NCBI GenBank assembly: GCA_016715465.1
Contig: JADKAA010000029.1
Span: 2,046,001 to 2,110,000, forward strand
Source of the DNA: Saprospiraceae bacterium
GTDB taxonomy: Bacteria > Bacteroidota > Bacteroidia > Chitinophagales > Saprospiraceae
DNA: 64,000 bases
Reading direction: 5' to 3'
The translations under genes and the position numbers were made by a program. The notes under the pieces were generated by a model. That model ran no database searches. It was not told where the DNA came from and saw nothing but the letters and a program-made list of their open reading frames with translations. This document shows positions 9,385 to 17,381 of the stretch, piece by piece (position 1 is the stretch's first letter; the number at the start of each line of letters is the position of its first letter).

Positions 9385-9531
9385 ACCGCAAGCTCCTGCG
9401 AGCGGCTTCGACAAACCGGTCCGACTTACCTTAACTTAGACAGCGGAAACTGGATGCCCGGATACCCGATGCTCTGTCTATTTGGTCGTCCCACTTCCGG
9501 TTTTCAACATACTGCACTTTTGGTAATAATC

Positions 9532-9676
9532 AGAGCGCCGTTCAGCTCAATCTTGGTAGCCACCGATGAAGCCGGTGGCAAGTTGTGAAAAACAAAACAG
9601 TTTTGGTGACATTTTTGCTCCCTATATAGTTATACCGATGTAGGGATAACATCCGGCGAAAATGATGACAAAACTT
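9532..9676 (+). repeat. dispersed structured repeat, copy 1
   Basis: This copy has GAGC/GCTC hairpin, GCCACCG...CGGTGGC hairpin (one mismatch), the common AGTTTTGG segment, a CCCTA/TAGGG hairpin and the end AAAATGATGACAAAACTT. It is the divergent member of the family. Confidence 0.8.
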
Positions 9677-9745
9677 CATTCTCATTTTGGGATTTATCGC
9701 CACCACTTTCAGTATTGAACAGCTTTCATTTTATGTGAAAATCAC

Positions 9746-9822
9746 AGCACCGTAGATGCTCAATCCTGGTAGCCACCGGTGCAGCCGGTGGCGGGTAGTG
9801 AAAAACAAAAATGTTTTGGCGG
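9746..9822 (+). repeat. dispersed structured repeat, copy 2 (shortened)
   Basis: It begins with an AGCA/TGCT hairpin in place of GAGC/GCTC, followed by GCCACCGGTGCAGCCGGTGGC and the TGTTTTGGCGG segment. It is cut off there and runs straight into the 50-bp array. Confidence 0.75.
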
Positions 9823-9831
9823 TAGATTTGT

Positions 9832-10160
9832 CGATGCTGTGCGAGGTATCGCAAAATTCCATAGATCCGATCCGGATTAGTAGTTGCTGTGCGAGGTGTC
9901 GCAAAATTCCATAGATCCTATCCGGATTAGTAGTTGCTGTGCGAGGTGTCGCAAAATTCCATAGATCCGATCCGGATTAGTAGTTGCTGTGCGAGGTGTC
10001 GCACAGTTCCATAGATCCTATCCGGATTAGTAGTTGCTGTGCGAGGTGTCGCACAGTTCCATAGATCCTATCCGGATTAGTAGTTGCTGTGCGAGGTGTC
10101 GCACAGTTCCATAGATCCTATCCGGATTAGTAGTTGCTGTGCGAGGTGTCGCACAGTTCC
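9832..10160. repeat. 50-bp tandem array, about 6.6 units, each carrying a GTGCGA/TCGCAC hairpin
   Basis: Each unit contains GCTGTGCGAGGTGTCGCA followed by TTCCATAGATCC and ATCCGGATTAGT. GTGCGA pairs with TCGCAC around a GGTG loop. The first three units read GCAAAA and the later four GCACAG after the loop, so the array grew from two unit versions. Single related units occur at about 10436-10520, 16265 and 28300 (reverse). Units are contiguous with no unique spacers, so this is not a CRISPR. Confidence 0.93.
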
Positions 10161-10262
10161 CTCACTTTCAGTTGCCACTGGCAACTGAATTGTCCCTTCG
10201 GGACAACCGTTCGGTCACCTGCCAATCAATTTATTTGGCAAAGCCAAAACCGCTCAGTCATT
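10158..10262 (-). repeat. pair of hairpin modules, minus-strand orientation
   Basis: On the minus strand: GACTGAGCGG box with TTTGGC/GCCAAA stem (10221-10262), then GTGACCGAACGG box with stem TTGTCCC/GGGACAA (GAA loop) and stem CAGTTGCC/GGCAACTG (AGT loop), ending AAAGTGAGGGAA. The order and spacing match the pair at 10519-10622. Confidence 0.8.
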
Positions 10263-10291
10263 CCGTTGCACTTACATTTTTTGTGAAAACA

Positions 10292-10417
10292 AGAGCGCCA
10301 TAGGTGCTCAATCTTGGTAGCCACCGGTGAAGCCGGTGGCGGGGAATGAAAAACAAAAACGTTTTGGCGGCATTTTTGCCGGATGTGTAACATCCGGCGA
10401 AAATGATGACAAAACTT
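10292..10417 (+). repeat. dispersed structured repeat, copy 3
   Basis: It contains a GAGC..GCTC hairpin, the GCCACCGGTGAAGCCGGTGGC hairpin, TTTTGGCGGCATTTTTG, and a perfect GCCGGATGT/ACATCCGGC hairpin, ending AAAATGATGACAAAACTT. It is followed by CTCGATTCAAGCCAGATTTG and one 50-bp-type unit, as in copy 4. Confidence 0.85.
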
Positions 10418-10518
10418 CAATTGCTCGATTCAAGCCAGATTTGTCGATGCTGTGCGAGGTGTCGCACTGATTATTCTATCCAATCCAGATTTGTCGATGC
10501 TGTGCGAGGTATCGCACA

Positions 10519-10622
10519 ATTCCCTCACTTTCAGTTGCCACTGGAAACTGAATTGTCCTTACGGACAAACGTTCGGTCACCTACCGGTCATTTTTTTGGC
10601 TTTGCCAAACCGCTCAGTCATT
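10519..10622 (-). repeat. pair of hairpin modules overlapping the gcvP stop codon
   Basis: On the minus strand the GACTGAGCGG box includes the TGA stop of gcvP (10614-10616). It is followed by stem TTTGGC/GCCAAA, the GTGACCGAACG box, stem TTGTCC/GGACAA and stem CAGTTTCC/GGCAACTG. The module would be transcribed as the gcvP 3' untranslated region. Confidence 0.8.
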
Positions 10623-13481
10623 AATGTAATCCTCGATCGGATTGCAGGTGCAAATCAGATTTCTGTCGCCATGGGCATTGTCCACCCTGCCCACACTGGC
10701 CCAGAATTTAAATCCTGTTTTCAGGTAAGGAAGTGGATATGCTGCTTTTTCTCTGGAGTAACTGTATGACCACTGGTCGGAACATACGACCTGTGTGGTA
10801 TGGGGTGCATTGCTGAGCACGTTGTTGTGTGCTTCCATCTCCCCTCGTGCCACCTGGTCGATTTCTTCTCGGATGCTGAGCAGGGCATCGCAAAAACGAT
10901 CCAATTCTGCTTTGTTTTCACTCTCTGTGGGCTCGATCATGATGGTGCCGGCAACAGGGAAAGAAAGGGTCGGCGCGTGGAAGCCATAGTCGATAAGGCG
11001 TTTGGCGACATCTTCTGCGCTTACTTCCGCGGGCTTAAATGGCCTGAGATCGATGATGAGTTCGTGCGCGGCGCGGCCGTTAAGTCCAGTGTACAGTACC
11101 GCGTATTTATTTTCGAGTCTGGCCTTGATGTAGTTGGCATTTAGGATGGCATATTTTGTGGCGTCGGTAAGTCCCTTGCTGCCGAGCATTTTGATGTAGG
11201 CGTAGGAAATGAGCAGGATGGATGCACTGCCCCATGCGGCCGAAGATACCGCGGGGATGGCTTTGTTGCCTCCTAGTGTGGTGTACACATGGCCCGGCAG
11301 GTAGGGTGCCAGTTTGTCGTTGACGCAGATGGGACCCATGCCCGGACCGCCGCCTCCGTGGGGAATGGCAAAGGTCTTATGCAGGTTGAGGTGACACACA
11401 TCGGCACCAATAAGACCGGGACTGGTGAGGCCTACCTGGGCGTTCATGTTGGCGCCATCCATATACACGAGACCGCCGCATTCGTGGATGGTGTCACAGA
11501 TGTCTTTGATGGTCACCTCAAAAACCCCGTGGGTACTTGGATAGGTGACCATGAGGCCGGCGAGCTCACTATTATACTGTTCTGCCTTGTTTTTAAGGTC
11601 GGTCATGTCGATGTTGCCGCGGTCGTCACATGCCACCACAATGACATCCATGCCCGCCATTACTGCACTGGCAGGGTTGGTGCCGTGGGCAGAAGAAGGG
11701 ATCAATACCTTGGTGCGGTGTCCTTCACCCCGGTCGAGGTGGTACGCCCTGATGGTGAGCAGGCCTGCATATTCACCCTGTGCGCCGGAATTGGGCTGGA
11801 GTGAACATGCCGTAAAACCGGTACACTCACACAGGTAGGCAGCCAGCTCTTCAAATACCTGCTGGTAGCCCATGGTCTGATCCAAAGGCACGAAAGGGTG
11901 GATGTCGGCAAATTCGGGCCAGGATACCGGCATCATTTCGGTGGCCGCATTGAGTTTCATCGTACACGAACCCAAAGAGATCATTGAATGTGTAAGTGAA
12001 AGGTCTTTGTTTTCGAGGCTCTTGATGTACCGCATCATGGCCGTCTCGGTGCGATAGTCGCTGAATACCCGGTGAGTACAGAAAGTGGACTGGCGCGCCA
12101 GGCCTGCCGGTATGCCCTGAGTGGCTTCCAACGCAGTGTCCGAGAACGTGCCGGAGTATTCGGCAAAGACAGCCAACAGGTTTTCAAAATCACCCGCGGT
12201 TACCGTTTCGTCGATTGATACCGATGCGGTATTTCCACTATAAAATAAATTGATGTGTTTTCCTTCGGCGATGGACCTGAGTCTGGCCAACCCGGCTTCT
12301 GAGGAAAGGTTGATTGACACGGTATCAAAAAAAGTTTGATTGGCTGGCTTCAGACCCATTTTTAGCAGTGCCGAATGTAAGTGTCCTGCATAATGGTGGA
12401 TGCTGCCGGCGATCTCGGTGAGGCCTTCTCTTCCGTGGTAAACACCATACATGGCCGCCATGTTGGCCAGCAAGGCCTGCGCGGTACATATGTTGGAAGT
12501 CGCTTTTTCCCGGCGGATGTGCTGCTCTCTGGTTTGCAAGGCCATGCGCAATGCAGGGTTACCGTGTACGTCGATGGACATGCCGATGATCCTGCCTGGA
12601 ATGAGTCGCTTGTGTTCATCGGTGGTGGCAAAAAAAGCAGCGTGAGGTCCTCCGTAACCCATGGGTACCCCAAAACGCTGGCTGTTGCCCACTACAATGT
12701 CAGCACCCCATTCGCCCGGTGGCGTGAGCAGGCAAAGCGCCATGAGATCTGTAGCCACTGCCACCATGATGTCCTGTTCTTTGCACGCGGAAACAAACTG
12801 GACATAGTCGTGTACCTCTCCCAGACCATCGGGGTACTGGATGAGCACTCCAAACCAATTTTCTGAAACTTCGGCTGTTTTCCAGTCGCCGACCACTACT
12901 TCAAAACCGAGGGGCAGGGCACGTGTCCTCACCACATCGAGTGTCTGGCCAAATACATTTTCATCGACAAAAAATACATTGGAGGGATTTCCCTTTCTTT
13001 TTTTGTTGCGGATGCCTTCCATCATGGCCATGGCCTCTGCGGCGGCTGTGCCCTCGTCAAGCAAGGAAGCATTGGCAATGGGCAGACCGGTAAGGTCAGA
13101 CACCATGGTCTGGTAATTGAGCAACGACTCAAGCCTGCCCTGGGCGATCTCTGCCTGGTAAGGTGTGTACTGGGTGTACCAGCCCGGATTCTGAAATACA
13201 TTGCGCAGAATCACCGAAGGGGTGAGGGTGCCATAATATCCTTGTCCGATGTATGATTTATAAACCTTGTTTTTCGCTGCGGTCTGCTTCAGCTCCAGGA
13301 GGAATTCGTGTTCGCTTTTCGCAGCCGGAATATCGAGTGGTTTTGGCGTCCGGATATTGTCCGGTACGGTCTCGTCGATGAGCTGATCGAGGGAACTTAC
13401 GCCAATGGCAGCAAGCATTTCCGCGAGTTCTCCTGGGTTGGGTCCTATGTGTCTTTTGTCAAATGAATTGGAAGGATTCAT
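10614..13481 (-). CDS. gcvP: glycine dehydrogenase (decarboxylating), P-protein
   Basis: A 955-residue single-chain P-protein of the glycine cleavage system. It decarboxylates glycine using pyridoxal phosphate and passes the aminomethyl group to lipoyl H-protein, in the cytoplasm. The N-terminal half begins with the typical RHIGP motif (KRHIGPNPGELAEML). The C-terminal half carries the cofactor lysine in NLHKTFAIPHGGGGPGMGP. The length is normal for the fused (alpha plus beta) form. gcvT and gcvH are not in the window. A good promoter lies about 30 bases upstream. The stop codon lies inside a repeat module, so the 3' end of the message would carry hairpins. Confidence 0.97.
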   Translation of the reverse strand: MNPSNSFDKRHIGPNPGELAEMLAAIGVSSLDQLIDETVPDNIRTPKPLDIPAAKSEHEFLLELKQTAAKNKVYKSYIGQGYYGTLTPSVILRNVFQNPGWYTQYTPYQAEIAQGRLESLLNYQTMVSDLTGLPIANASLLDEGTAAAEAMAMMEGIRNKKRKGNPSNVFFVDENVFGQTLDVVRTRALPLGFEVVVGDWKTAEVSENWFGVLIQYPDGLGEVHDYVQFVSACKEQDIMVAVATDLMALCLLTPPGEWGADIVVGNSQRFGVPMGYGGPHAAFFATTDEHKRLIPGRIIGMSIDVHGNPALRMALQTREQHIRREKATSNICTAQALLANMAAMYGVYHGREGLTEIAGSIHHYAGHLHSALLKMGLKPANQTFFDTVSINLSSEAGLARLRSIAEGKHINLFYSGNTASVSIDETVTAGDFENLLAVFAEYSGTFSDTALEATQGIPAGLARQSTFCTHRVFSDYRTETAMMRYIKSLENKDLSLTHSMISLGSCTMKLNAATEMMPVSWPEFADIHPFVPLDQTMGYQQVFEELAAYLCECTGFTACSLQPNSGAQGEYAGLLTIRAYHLDRGEGHRTKVLIPSSAHGTNPASAVMAGMDVIVVACDDRGNIDMTDLKNKAEQYNSELAGLMVTYPSTHGVFEVTIKDICDTIHECGGLVYMDGANMNAQVGLTSPGLIGADVCHLNLHKTFAIPHGGGGPGMGPICVNDKLAPYLPGHVYTTLGGNKAIPAVSSAAWGSASILLISYAYIKMLGSKGLTDATKYAILNANYIKARLENKYAVLYTGLNGRAAHELIIDLRPFKPAEVSAEDVAKRLIDYGFHAPTLSFPVAGTIMIEPTESENKAELDRFCDALLSIREEIDQVARGEMEAHNNVLSNAPHTTQVVCSDQWSYSYSREKAAYPLPYLKTGFKFWASVGRVDNAHGDRNLICTCNPIEDYIND

Positions 13482-13510
13482 GTCGTGATTTGGTTAGGTA
13501 AACAGAAATG

Positions 13511-13542
13511 CGAATGTATGAAAAAAACCATATATGTGCAAG
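13511..13542 (-). promoter_or_regulatory. Bacteroidota-type promoter for gcvP
   Basis: Read on the minus strand: CTTG (13542-13539), a 20-base spacer, then TACATTCG (13518-13511), about 30 bases before the gcvP start. This is a close fit to TTG-N19/20-TAnnTTTG apart from one base in the second box. No glycine riboswitch aptamer is visible between it and the start codon. Confidence 0.65.
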
Positions 13543-13632
13543 GAGAAAAGCGGGTTAATGAAGGATAAAACGGTTTGTGGTACGATTATTGATATTATTT
13601 TATTTTATAATATGTAATAAACTAATAATTTG

Positions 13633-14283
13633 ATGACCGGTAACTTGCGTTGGCTTGCTTTTATAGGCGTATTGGGTCTGATGGTTTTAATTTCTTCCTG
13701 TTCGGGATCGCAATCCTATGGCAACCGGTCAGACAAATACGCGCGGTCAAAACAAAACAGGTCAGGCAGAGGTACCATCACCTACCGTGAAAAAGGCAGG
13801 CCTGAAAAAGCGGAAAAAAGTTTGGAAGAAAAGGAAATAATGTATCGGGTGCACAAAGCAAATCCATCCAGTACTACCTCGGTTAAAAGAGACGAAATCG
13901 TAAATGCGGCCCAAAAATACCTCGGCATTCCCTATAAATATGCGGGAAAAACACCCCAGGAGGGGTTCGACTGTTCGGGATTTGCCAATTTCATCTACAA
14001 CCAAAATGGTTTTCGAACCGCCGGTCCATCGCATGAACTCGCCATGATGGGTGTTTTTAAGTCAAGAGAAGACCTCGAAAGCGGAGACCTTATTTTTTTT
14101 GGCAGCGAAAACAGGATCAGCCATGTGGGCATCGTGGTGAGCAACCGGGAACATGGCCTGGTTTTTATCCACAGTTCTTCCTCGTCGGGCATCAAAACAG
14201 ACGAGGTCAACGGCAGCGAATACTGGAATTCCCGCTATCTTTTTGGCAGGGACCTGCTCAGTACCCTGATGTCATCCAACTGA
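13633..14283 (+). CDS. NlpC/P60-family cell-wall hydrolase, probable lipoprotein
   Basis: A 216-residue protein with a signal peptide ending in a lipobox (VLISSCSGSQ, Cys near residue 24). A basic linker leads to a C-terminal NlpC/P60 domain (about 95-210). The catalytic cysteine is in GFDCSGFANFIYN, and a histidine candidate is in RISHVGIVV, with a second polar residue near FIHSSSSSG. Such enzymes cut peptide cross-links of peptidoglycan in the periplasm. The ATG at 13633 is chosen over an in-frame TTG three bases earlier. It stands alone between gcvP (divergent) and adk. Confidence 0.88.
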   Translation: MTGNLRWLAFIGVLGLMVLISSCSGSQSYGNRSDKYARSKQNRSGRGTITYREKGRPEKAEKSLEEKEIMYRVHKANPSSTTSVKRDEIVNAAQKYLGIPYKYAGKTPQEGFDCSGFANFIYNQNGFRTAGPSHELAMMGVFKSREDLESGDLIFFGSENRISHVGIVVSNREHGLVFIHSSSSSGIKTDEVNGSEYWNSRYLFGRDLLSTLMSSN

Positions 14284-14388
14284 TTACCATCATTTAATGG
14301 GCATTAGGGGGGATGCATATTCGCAAAACTGCGATAAAATCCTTTTCTTTGTGCCTTTAATCCTCATGAAGCAAAAAAAGCACTGACC

Positions 14389-14964
14389 ATGTTAAATCTC
14401 ATCTTATTTGGCCCTCCGGGGTCGGGCAAGGGAACACAGGCTGCCAGACTTGTCGAGCGATACGGCCTCTTGCACATATCCACTGGCGATTTATTCAGGT
14501 ATGAAATAGGCAACAACACCCCGCTGGGTCTGGAAGCAAAATCCTATATGGACAAAGGGCAGTTGGTGCCGGATTCCGTGACCATCGGCATGTTGAAAAA
14601 CAAAGTGCTCGCCAATACGGAGGTCAACGGCTTTATTTTTGATGGTTTTCCCCGCACTATCGCGCAATCAGAAGCACTGGATGCACTGATGACAGAGTTG
14701 GATCAATCGATCACCGCTTTAATCGCCCTTGACGTGAGTGAAGAAGAAATAGTAGACAGACTGCTGGAACGAGGCAAGACCTCGGGCCGGACAGACGACA
14801 ATGACGAAGCGGTCATCCGCAAAAGGATTGGCGTGTATAAGGGCGAAACCACACCGGTTTACGATTATTACGCACAATTTGACAAGTCCATCCGCGTTGA
14901 TGGCATAGGAAGTATTGATGAAATTTTCACGGCGCTTTGCCTTGAAATAGACAGACACCTCTAA
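14389..14964 (+). CDS. adk: adenylate kinase
   Basis: A 191-residue adenylate kinase, which interconverts ATP, AMP and ADP in the cytoplasm. The P-loop is GPPGSGKGTQ (residues 7-16), followed by the AMP-binding region HISTGDLFRYEI, the DGFPRT motif, and the LID arginines in LLERGKTSGRTDDNDE. The lid is the short form without a zinc-binding cysteine set. It is directly upstream of obgE with a gap of 12 bases, so the two form a small operon. Confidence 0.97.
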   Translation: MLNLILFGPPGSGKGTQAARLVERYGLLHISTGDLFRYEIGNNTPLGLEAKSYMDKGQLVPDSVTIGMLKNKVLANTEVNGFIFDGFPRTIAQSEALDALMTELDQSITALIALDVSEEEIVDRLLERGKTSGRTDDNDEAVIRKRIGVYKGETTPVYDYYAQFDKSIRVDGIGSIDEIFTALCLEIDRHL

Positions 14965-14976
14965 GGGAGGTAAAAT

Positions 14977-15969
14977 ATGGCAGACCAGAACTTTATTGAT
15001 TACGTAAAAATATGTTGCCGGAGTGGCCACGGTGGTGCCGGCTCTGCGCATTTTCACAGGGATAAGATGACGCCCAAGGGCGGTCCCGACGGTGGAGACG
15101 GTGGCAGAGGTGGCAACATCATCCTACGGGGCAATGCACAGATGTGGACATTACTGCCACTAAAATTTAAAAAACACGTCATCGCCGGTGACGGCGGTTC
15201 GGGCGGTTCTTCGAGAAGTACCGGAGCCAGCGGTCAGGACATCATCCTTGATGTGCCCCTGGGAACAGTAGCAAAGGATGCAGAAACAGAGGAAGTTCAC
15301 TTTGAGATCAATGACGATGGGGAGACCCGAATCCTGGTTTCCGGAGGACGAGGCGGACTCGGCAACGAACACTTCAAGTCCGCCACCAATCAAACTCCCA
15401 GATATGCACAACCCGGAGAAGAAGGTAAAACCGAATGGAAGATCCTCGAGCTGAAATTACTCGCCGATGTAGGTTTAGTTGGCTTTCCCAATGCGGGTAA
15501 ATCCACCCTGCTTTCTTCGGTCACAGCAGCCAAGCCCGATATTGCCAATTATGCTTTTACCACCCTGGTGCCACAACTCGGTCTGGTGAGATACCGCGAT
15601 ATGCGATCCTTTGTGATGGCAGACCTGCCGGGCATCATCGAAAATGCCCACCTCGGCAAGGGTCTGGGCATCCGTTTCCTCAGACACATCGAAAGAAACT
15701 CCGTCCTCTTATTTGTGGTATCCTGCGACAGCGATGACATCAATAACGATGTAGAAGTCTTGCTCAATGAACTGCGCCAATACAATCCGGAATTGCTCGA
15801 TAAAAAAATGTTGCTCGCCATTTCCAAAGCCGACATGCTGGATGAAGAAATGATCGCACAGCTCAACCCATCGATAAAAGTAGAAATGCCTTTTTTATTT
15901 ATTTCTTCGGTAAGTGGTTATGGTTTGGAAAAAATGAAGGATATGATCTGGAATATGATTAACGGGTAA
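14977..15969 (+). CDS. obgE: GTPase Obg/CgtA (ribosome assembly)
   Basis: A 330-residue Obg GTPase needed for maturation of the 50S ribosomal subunit. The N-terminal Obg fold is glycine rich (GGPDGGDGGRGGN, GGRGGLGNEHF). The G domain follows with G1 GFPNAGKST, switch/G3 DLPG and G4 SKAD. There is no C-terminal extension domain beyond the GTPase, as is usual in Bacteroidota. It is preceded by adk with a gap of 12 bases. Downstream, only repeats are found before the next gene. Confidence 0.96.
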   Translation: MADQNFIDYVKICCRSGHGGAGSAHFHRDKMTPKGGPDGGDGGRGGNIILRGNAQMWTLLPLKFKKHVIAGDGGSGGSSRSTGASGQDIILDVPLGTVAKDAETEEVHFEINDDGETRILVSGGRGGLGNEHFKSATNQTPRYAQPGEEGKTEWKILELKLLADVGLVGFPNAGKSTLLSSVTAAKPDIANYAFTTLVPQLGLVRYRDMRSFVMADLPGIIENAHLGKGLGIRFLRHIERNSVLLFVVSCDSDDINNDVEVLLNELRQYNPELLDKKMLLAISKADMLDEEMIAQLNPSIKVEMPFLFISSVSGYGLEKMKDMIWNMING

Positions 15970-16025
15970 ATCCGGGCATCCGGCATCTGAGCATCCGGGC
16001 ATCATATTTTGACACTGGATGCTCT

Positions 16026-16086
16026 GTTGCTCCGTTCCTCCGTTGCTCCGTTCCTCTGTTGCTCCGTTCCTCTGTTGCTCCGTTGA
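16026..16086. repeat. 16-bp tandem array, about 3.7 units
   Basis: Units of GTTGCTCCGTTCCTCT follow a short cluster of GGGCATCCGG-type direct repeats just after the obgE stop codon. One unit has C in place of the last T. The block leads into a copy of the dispersed structured repeat. Confidence 0.9.
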
Positions 16087-16117
16087 GCTTTTACTTTTGG
16101 ATAGCCCCTTTCGCAAT

Positions 16118-16244
16118 CAGTGCGCCGTAGGTGCGCAATCTGGGTAGCCACCGGTGCAGCCGGTGGCCGGTTGTGAAAAACAAAACTGTTTTGGCGGCAT
16201 TTTTGTCGGATGTGTAACATCTTACGAAAATGATGACAAAACTT
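16118..16244 (+). repeat. dispersed structured repeat, copy 4
   Basis: First hairpin is TGCGC/GCGCA where other copies have GAGC/GCTC or AGCA/TGCT. It then has GCCACCGGTGCAGCCGGTGGC, TGTTTTGGCGGCATTTTTG and a weakened GGATGT/ACATC hairpin, ending AAAATGATGACAAAACTT. The flank CTCGATTCAATCCAGATTTG matches that of copy 3. Confidence 0.85.
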
Positions 16245-16299
16245 AATTCGCTCGATTCAATCCAGATTTGTCGTTGCTGTGCAATACCTTATTTATTTT

Positions 16300-16412
16300 T
16301 GGTCGTTGCCGCGCGATGAGCGCGCGGTGCCCTCTCTAAATTAAACTGCCGTTCAATTTTCCTGATTACATCAGGACCGAACGGTTATCCGGTTGCTCGG
16401 CAGCCGGATTCA
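16300..16412 (+). repeat. hairpin cluster at the 3' end of the methyltransferase gene
   Basis: It contains a perfect CCGCGCG/CGCGCGG stem (about 16309-16329), a CCTG/CAGG stem, then GACCGAACGG followed by stem ATCCGG/CCGGAT whose end overlaps the stop codon of the minus-strand gene at 16410. The box is identical to that of the modules at 27914 and 27968. Confidence 0.75.
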
Positions 16413-17294
16413 CCCAAACAACCCAATTCTCCAGGGCTTTTTGTAGTAGTCAATCAGTTTCACATGCTGCTTTTCAAATGCCATGTTGAAAAAGACAAAG
16501 CCCAAATCGAAGGTGTCGATGGTCAATGCCACTTCCGGTCTTTGTTTGATCTCTTCCCAAGCCTTAGACATTCCGTCCGACCAATAGATGTCGTCAAATA
16601 TCAAAATAGAATCCGCATGGCAGCAGGGCAATAACATTTCAAAATGCACCATTGTAGCATCATAGGTATGGTTGCCATCGATGTAAGCCGCATCGACTCG
16701 TTCCACTTTTTTAAAGAGCGAAGGCAATTGCTCTTCAAAGGTGCCCCTGAATGCATGGATGTTTTGGGTATGATTTTTTTCAAACAACAAGCGGGCTAAT
16801 TTATGAATGGCGGGATCTGCTTCAATGGTATAAATTTGAGTAGTGCCATTGGCCATCGCCATATACAAAGCCGATAATCCCAATGAGGTACCAAGTTCGA
16901 TGAGGGTCTGTGGTCTGAATTTATTCACCAGATTGAACAACATCCGGCATTTGGCCGGTGAGGACACCACACGCCGGGCGATGCTGGCAATGCTGCGTTG
17001 GGCAGCGCGGGCGGTTTTACTTCCGGCACCAAAGTCCTGTACTTCGATGGTGCTGGAATTTGACAACAAGATGCGGCGTTCATATTCCAGGTGGTTGAAT
17101 GCGTAGTATTGTTTGCGCACATCAAACACATCGGTCACAAATTCGTACACAAAAGGCGAATGGACATTAAATACCGTATCGGCTGCCCAATAAAACTTTA
17201 AATACCTGACGACTTTATCCCCCAAATTTTCCTCCTTGTGAAAACCATCTTTGACAGCTGTTAAACGAAGTATTTCCTTTCGTAAAAACCACAT
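16410..17294 (-). CDS. class I SAM-dependent methyltransferase
   Basis: A 294-residue protein with a Rossmann-type SAM-binding motif I in LIELGTSLGLSALYMA (about residues 130-146), the acidic residue after strand 2 in YTIEADPAIHKLA, and motif IV-like DAAYIDGNHTYDATMVHFE. This arrangement is typical of O-methyltransferase-like enzymes (methyltransferase 24 type). A basic N-terminal stretch precedes the domain. The substrate is unknown. No signal peptide is present. The gene stands alone; its 3' end merges with repeat hairpins. Confidence 0.85.
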   Translation of the reverse strand: MWFLRKEILRLTAVKDGFHKEENLGDKVVRYLKFYWAADTVFNVHSPFVYEFVTDVFDVRKQYYAFNHLEYERRILLSNSSTIEVQDFGAGSKTARAAQRSIASIARRVVSSPAKCRMLFNLVNKFRPQTLIELGTSLGLSALYMAMANGTTQIYTIEADPAIHKLARLLFEKNHTQNIHAFRGTFEEQLPSLFKKVERVDAAYIDGNHTYDATMVHFEMLLPCCHADSILIFDDIYWSDGMSKAWEEIKQRPEVALTIDTFDLGFVFFNMAFEKQHVKLIDYYKKPWRIGLFG

Positions 17295-17381
17295 TTGAAG
17301 CCATAAAAACGATCATATTTAAAAAAATATAATATAATGGACAAAAGTAAGTAAATTCGTGCTGGATCTAATCAATTGTCC

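Larger units (their letters stand above)
9318..10613. repeat. gene-free island of dispersed and tandem hairpin repeats
   Basis: About 1.3 kb between the IS and the 3' end of gcvP holds no convincing gene. It consists of three kinds of repeat: hairpin modules with a GTGACCGAACGG-type box (9324-9384 plus strand; 10158-10220, 10221-10262, 10519-10582 and 10583-10622 minus strand), copies of a roughly 130-160-bp dispersed element (9532-9676, 9746-9822, 10292-10417), and a 50-bp tandem array (9832-10160). Relatives of all three occur again at 16.0-16.4 and 27.9-28.5 kb. The last module overlaps the gcvP stop codon. Confidence 0.9.

Noticed and set aside
9832..10160. CRISPR array
   Set aside because: The units are 50 bp and contiguous, with no variable spacers of constant length between repeats and no cas genes nearby.
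10226..10420. Minus-strand 64-codon frame containing MLHIRQKCRQN and PPASPVATKIEHL, seen again at 16002-16220 and 28267-28491
   Set aside because: The similarity follows from the DNA of the dispersed repeat; differences fall in hairpin stems and not at third codon positions, and none has a start context.
13482..13632. Glycine riboswitch upstream of gcvP
   Set aside because: The leader between promoter and start is only about 20 bases, too short for an aptamer, and no conserved core is visible.
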